From contig QIAW01000244.1 of NCBI GenBank assembly GCA_003225655.1, positions 1-8,325 on the forward strand: a stretch of 8,325 nucleotides of DNA, in the 5' to 3' direction. Positions 5,191 to 8,325 of the stretch are shown one piece after another. The stretch's first letter is position 1. Each line of letters begins with the position of its first letter. Under the pieces are notes generated by a model. It saw only the letters and a list, made by a program, of their open reading frames with translations, was not told the origin of the DNA and ran no database searches. Source of the DNA: Acidobacteriota bacterium (lineage in GTDB: Bacteria > Acidobacteriota > Terriglobia > Terriglobales > Acidobacteriaceae). A program made the translations under genes and the position numbers.

Positions 5191-5784
5191 GTGAGAAAAA
5201 CTCTGGCCACATTCGTCTTGCTTGCGCTTACACTCCTGCTGGGAAGTGTTGCGCAGGCGCAACAGCCCGCAACCAAAGACGCAACCGCACAAAAACCCGC
5301 AACCCCGAAGCGTAGCAAGCGCGCTGCAGGGACGACGAAGAAGACGGCTGCGCTGCTTCCGGTGCTCGGCACCATGTCTGAAAGCGCAGGCTGCACCATC
5401 CTCAACAAAGGCAAGCACGCGCAGATCTGTTATTTCGATGTGACCCGGCTAAGGCCGGAGAGGACGGCGAGCATGGGTCCCGATGTGCCGATTTACATTT
5501 CGGTCCGCAATCACGACACCATTCTCTGGCATAGCGGCGGCAACACGCTCTTTCATGTGATCGCCATCGAGCTGCGGCCCAAGCAGAATACAAATTGTCC
5601 CAAGCAGGCATTTGAAAACGAATTTAAGGATGACAGCAACGAGCCCTGGCATGAAGTGATTTCTTCGGGTCTGGCCAGTCCGATCGCTGCACGCTACAAC
5701 TGCGAATACAAGACCAAGATCAAGTGGAAAGACGGCACGCTGGGCGATCCGCATATCATCATTGGCGATCCTGACGGCCCGTAG
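5191..5784 (+). CDS. Secreted four-cysteine protein of unknown function
   Basis: The 197-residue product has a clear signal peptide: MRK, a hydrophobic run to about residue 18, and a likely cleavage after AQA (residue 23). A Lys/Ala/Thr/Pro-rich linker follows (24-54), then a folded domain from about 57 with four cysteines (68, 80, 136, 171), which could form two disulfides in the periplasm. The domain alternates short hydrophobic and polar stretches (PIYISVRN, LFHVIAIEL, TKIKWKDG, PHIIIGDP), suggesting a beta-sandwich; WHSGGN and nearby His residues hint at a cupredoxin-like shape, but no copper motif is established. The start is GTG 5191, chosen because it begins the signal peptide and has AGGTG close upstream; TGA of a short upstream frame overlaps this site. 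I do not recognise the family. It is divergent from pyrD and convergent with the CPBP protease gene, so no operon partner is suggested. Confidence 0.75.
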   Translation: MRKTLATFVLLALTLLLGSVAQAQQPATKDATAQKPATPKRSKRAAGTTKKTAALLPVLGTMSESAGCTILNKGKHAQICYFDVTRLRPERTASMGPDVPIYISVRNHDTILWHSGGNTLFHVIAIELRPKQNTNCPKQAFENEFKDDSNEPWHEVISSGLASPIAARYNCEYKTKIKWKDGTLGDPHIIIGDPDGP

Positions 5785-5794
5785 AGCTGAAGAA

Positions 5795-6790
5795 TCAGTT
5801 CAGAGCCGGAGCCGGACTGGGGCTTGAAGGTGCGACTGCAGCTTCAGGCTCCGGATACTTCGCTTGTGGATATAGCCGGGCAACAACGAGCGCTGCCAGT
5901 CCGAGAACCGGAAAAACCAGCAAGCTGGCTTCAGGTCCCACCGAGCCTCCGGTGAGCCAAGTTGGTCCCTGAAAGTGGGAGTTGAAGAGATGTCCCACCG
6001 CCGGCGCCCCGCTATCCGGCACGCCATACAAGAAAGTCTGGGCGTAGTCCCACGCAGCGTGGAAGCCGACTGCGAACCACAGGTCTCCAGTGCGGCGCAG
6101 AGTCAAACAGAAAAATAGGCCCACGGCGAACACGGCCGCAAGACCGACGGGAGACTCTCCGGGGTTGGTTCCATGCAAGAGCCCAAAAAACAGTGAAGTC
6201 ATGATAGCTGCTGGCCAGAAGCCCATACCGCGTGTGAGAACGAACTGCGGATAACCGCGAAAGAAGTATTCTTCCCAAATGCCCACCATCAGAAAGGCCA
6301 ACGCCCACAGCAGAGCGTAGCGCAGCAAAGTGCGGCCGGAAAGTGCTACGGGGCCGAAGTAGAAGCCGTGGAGTCCGCGAACGGCCAGCAACAGCGCCGT
6401 TAATGAGAAAAAGCCTAGTACTGTTCCAATCCAGAAGGTGCTCCTGAAAGCGCGTCGTAAAGGCAGGCCATAGGAGCCCAAGGAACGTTTTTCGAACCGG
6501 CTGATGATGAACAGCGGCCCGAACAGGAGCAGGAGAGAGATGGTCTCTGAAACAATGACTAACTGAGGAGTAAACAAAAGCGCGTTTCTGCTGCCGTGAG
6601 TGGACGCTGCCTTGATCTGAAGAATGATGAAGGGAAGAAATGGCGCGATGAATATGAGCACGCGCCATCCCGCGCGCAGACCATGAGGGCCAGTGAAGAT
6701 GTTGTAACGCGGAGGAGCAGGGGGCGGCGGCATGCCGGGCGGGAAATCGCCGGGCAGCGGCAGAAGGGAAGGGTTTGGGATTTCGTCCAA
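5795..6790 (-). CDS. CPBP/CAAX-type intramembrane metalloprotease (Abi family)
   Basis: This 331-residue integral membrane protein carries the three hallmark motifs of the CPBP family: EEYFFRG with Glu173, Glu174 and Arg178; FFGLLH with Phe202 and His206; and HAAWD with His244 and Asp248. Together they form the intramembrane active site related to Rce1-type CAAX proteases. About seven or eight hydrophobic segments can be seen, at roughly 44-60, 77-97, 118-137, 155-171, 190-206, 214-231, 237-252 and 288-306. The N-terminus (residues 5-27) is proline-rich and probably cytoplasmic, as is the Ala/Pro/Ser tail. The start is TTG at 6790 with AGGT 6 bases upstream; an in-frame stop lies just before it, and ATG 6733 (Met20) is an alternative. 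Bacterial members process or protect against peptides, or have unknown substrates; no bacteriocin genes are nearby. The gene is divergent from serS and not clearly linked to it. Confidence 0.87.
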   Translation of the reverse strand: MDEIPNPSLLPLPGDFPPGMPPPPAPPRYNIFTGPHGLRAGWRVLIFIAPFLPFIILQIKAASTHGSRNALLFTPQLVIVSETISLLLLFGPLFIISRFEKRSLGSYGLPLRRAFRSTFWIGTVLGFFSLTALLLAVRGLHGFYFGPVALSGRTLLRYALLWALAFLMVGIWEEYFFRGYPQFVLTRGMGFWPAAIMTSLFFGLLHGTNPGESPVGLAAVFAVGLFFCLTLRRTGDLWFAVGFHAAWDYAQTFLYGVPDSGAPAVGHLFNSHFQGPTWLTGGSVGPEASLLVFPVLGLAALVVARLYPQAKYPEPEAAVAPSSPSPAPALN

Positions 6791-6931
6791 AGGTGTACCT
6801 GTGTTCTAAAGAGATCTATTTGAAGCAAAAAAGGTGAGGGGCGCTGTAACGGATTCGCGCTATTGTCTCATTATCCGTTCACCCAATTCTAAGGCATTCC
6901 CAAACCATCGTGAATACTAAAGAATTGAATC

Positions 6932-6959
6932 CTCCGTGTCTCCGCGTCTCCGTGGTGAA
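6932..6959. repeat. Octad repeat upstream of serS, copy 1
   Basis: Three 8-bp units are seen: ctccgtgt (6932-6939), ctccgcgt (6940-6947), ctccgtgg (6948-6955), followed by tgaaa. It lies in the gap between the CPBP gene and serS. The look is that of a dispersed intergenic repeat. A regulatory role is not shown. Confidence 0.6.
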
Positions 6960-6974
6960 ATAAATCTACGATTC

Positions 6975-6993
6975 CTCCGCGCCCTCGCGGTGA
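6975..6993. repeat. Octad repeat upstream of serS, copy 2
   Basis: A shorter, diverged copy of the repeat at 6932-6959: ctccgcgc and cctcgcgg, then tgat where copy 1 has tgaa. Both copies are preceded by tcc after an AT-rich stretch. The copies begin 43 bases apart. Confidence 0.5.
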
Positions 6994-7031
6994 TTCCCAA
7001 AAACGCTCCTTTCCGGTAGATTAAATCTCTT

Positions 7032-8324
7032 ATGCTCGATCTGGGATTTGTGCGTGACAACCTGCCTCTGATTGAAGAGAAGCTGCGCCAGCGGGGAATG
7101 GACCCGGCTGAAGTATTGAAAGACTTCCGCGTGCTCGACACCGAGCGCCGCCGCCTGATCACCGTGGCCGAGACCCTGAAGGCGAAGCGCAACCGTGCCT
7201 CCGAGGAGATTGCGCGCCTCAAGAAAGAGAAGCAGGACGCGGGTGCGGGCGTCCTTATGGCCGAAACCAAGGAGCTGCGCGCGCAGGGCGATGAGGCGGA
7301 AAAGCAGGCGGCGCAAAAAGAAGAAGAGCTGCGCGACATTATGGCGCGCATCCCCAATATTCCTCACGCCAGTGTGCCGGTGGGCACCAGCGCGGAGCAA
7401 AATGCTGAGGTGCGCCGCTGGGGGGCGCCACCGAAACTCGATTTCACTCCCAAGCCGCACTGGGAGCTGGGCGAGCAGTTGGGTGTGCTGGATATGGAGC
7501 GCGCCGCCAAGCTCTCAGGCGCCCGCTTCGCCGTCTACTGGGACCTGGGGGCCAAGCTGGAGCGTGCCTTGGCCAACTTCATGCTCGACCTGCACACCCG
7601 CGAGCACGGATACACGGAGGTGTTGCCCCCTTACATGGTGAACTCGGCTTCCATGTACGGCACCGGGCAATTACCGAAGTTCGCCGCCGATTTATTCAAG
7701 TGCGAGAACGCCGACCTGTGGCTGGTGCCAACCGCCGAAGTTCCCCTGACCAATCTCTATCGTGATGAGACGATTGAAGCCTCGCGGCTTCCCCTCAGCG
7801 TGACCGCTTATACTCCCTGCTTCCGCAGCGAGGCCGGATCGTATGGCAAGGATGTGCGCGGCATTATCCGCCAGCACCAGTTCCAGAAGGTTGAGCTGGT
7901 GAAATTCACGCGCCCTGAGACTTCTTACGACGAGCTGGAAAAACTGACCAACAATGCGGAAACCGTCTTACAGAAATTGGGATTGCACTACCGGGTGATG
8001 GCGCTGTGCACCGGTGACATGAGTCCGTCATCGGCCAAGACCTATGACCTTGAAGTCTGGCTGCCGGGACAGCAACTGTTCCGCGAGATTTCTTCGTGCT
8101 CGAACTTTGAGGCCTTCCAGGCGCGGCGGGCAAACATCCGCTGGCGGCCGGAGGGAGGCAAGAAATCCGAATTCGTGCATACCCTCAACGGCAGCGGGCT
8201 GGCGATTGGGCGTACCTGGCTGGCCATCGTCGAAAACTATCAGCAGGCCGACGGCAGCGTGCTCATTCCTGCGGCACTGCAACCGTACATGGGCGTAGAA
8301 CGGATTACGGCGCGAAAATTCTAG
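7032..8324 (+). CDS. serS: Seryl-tRNA synthetase
   Basis: SerS charges tRNA-Ser (and tRNA-Sec where present) with serine via a seryl-adenylate. The protein is complete at 430 residues, a normal length, ending at TAG 8322-8324. The N-terminal tRNA-binding arm is a charged antiparallel coiled coil at about 30-105 (RRRLITVAETLKAKRN, then EAEKQAAQKEEELRDIM). Class II motif 1 falls near 165-200 (FAVYWDLGAKLERAL to LPPYMV), the serine-binding TAE is at 234-236, motif 2 is FRSEAGSYGKDVRG at 264-277 with RQHQFQKVEL after it, and motif 3 is GSGLAIGRTWLAIVENYQ at 387-404 with the ATP-binding Arg. The ATG at 7032 matches the family start (MLDLGFVRDNLPLI); no clear ribosome site precedes it, only an AT-rich stretch. 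No T-box or other leader structure is visible in the gap. The product looks fully functional. Confidence 0.97.
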   Translation: MLDLGFVRDNLPLIEEKLRQRGMDPAEVLKDFRVLDTERRRLITVAETLKAKRNRASEEIARLKKEKQDAGAGVLMAETKELRAQGDEAEKQAAQKEEELRDIMARIPNIPHASVPVGTSAEQNAEVRRWGAPPKLDFTPKPHWELGEQLGVLDMERAAKLSGARFAVYWDLGAKLERALANFMLDLHTREHGYTEVLPPYMVNSASMYGTGQLPKFAADLFKCENADLWLVPTAEVPLTNLYRDETIEASRLPLSVTAYTPCFRSEAGSYGKDVRGIIRQHQFQKVELVKFTRPETSYDELEKLTNNAETVLQKLGLHYRVMALCTGDMSPSSAKTYDLEVWLPGQQLFREISSCSNFEAFQARRANIRWRPEGGKKSEFVHTLNGSGLAIGRTWLAIVENYQQADGSVLIPAALQPYMGVERITARKF

Positions 8325-8325
8325 T

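Overview
The window (8,325 bases, GC-rich by eye) looks like chromosomal DNA of a soil-type bacterium, most likely an Acidobacteriota member. That assignment is an inference from the mix of genes, the many short-period intergenic repeats, the S23-type four-helix-bundle gene and the DinB_2 gene; no rRNA or other decisive marker is present. Five genes are complete and look functional on sequence: a YycJ/WalJ-like metallo-beta-lactamase-fold hydrolase, a small zinc-finger membrane protein, dihydroorotate dehydrogenase (pyrD), a CPBP/CAAX-type membrane protease and seryl-tRNA synthetase (serS). A sixth complete gene encodes an unrecognised secreted four-cysteine protein.

Layout. 1-428: 3' end of a YD-repeat (RHS-like) gene. 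547-1354: a 3-hydroxybutyryl-CoA dehydrogenase gene broken by an internal deletion of about 41 bp. 1354-1548: an unusual intergenic element made of 7-bp units, the second half being the reverse complement type of the first. 1654-2940: the hydrolase and the zinc-finger membrane protein, same strand, 36 bases apart. 2946-3873: a decayed stretch with an S23/four-helix-bundle gene frameshifted by one lost base and a DinB_2 gene with an internal deletion, separated and bounded by short GTTTCAA-type heptad arrays. 3877-4992 (minus): pyrD with an Ala/Pro-rich N-terminal extension. 5191-5784: the secreted four-Cys protein. 5795-6790 (minus): CPBP protease. 6932-6993: two related 8-bp-period repeats. 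7032-8324: serS, complete.

The notable theme is contrast. Housekeeping genes are intact, while three dispensable genes within about 3.3 kb (hbd, S23, DinB_2) carry internal deletions that shift the frame. Heptad repeat arrays fill the intergenic gaps next to these same genes, often touching their start or stop codons. Whether this is true gene decay linked to the repeats or an assembly problem cannot be settled from the sequence alone. No CRISPR array, transposase, integrase, tRNA, rRNA or known defence system is visible. The genes do not form one pathway.
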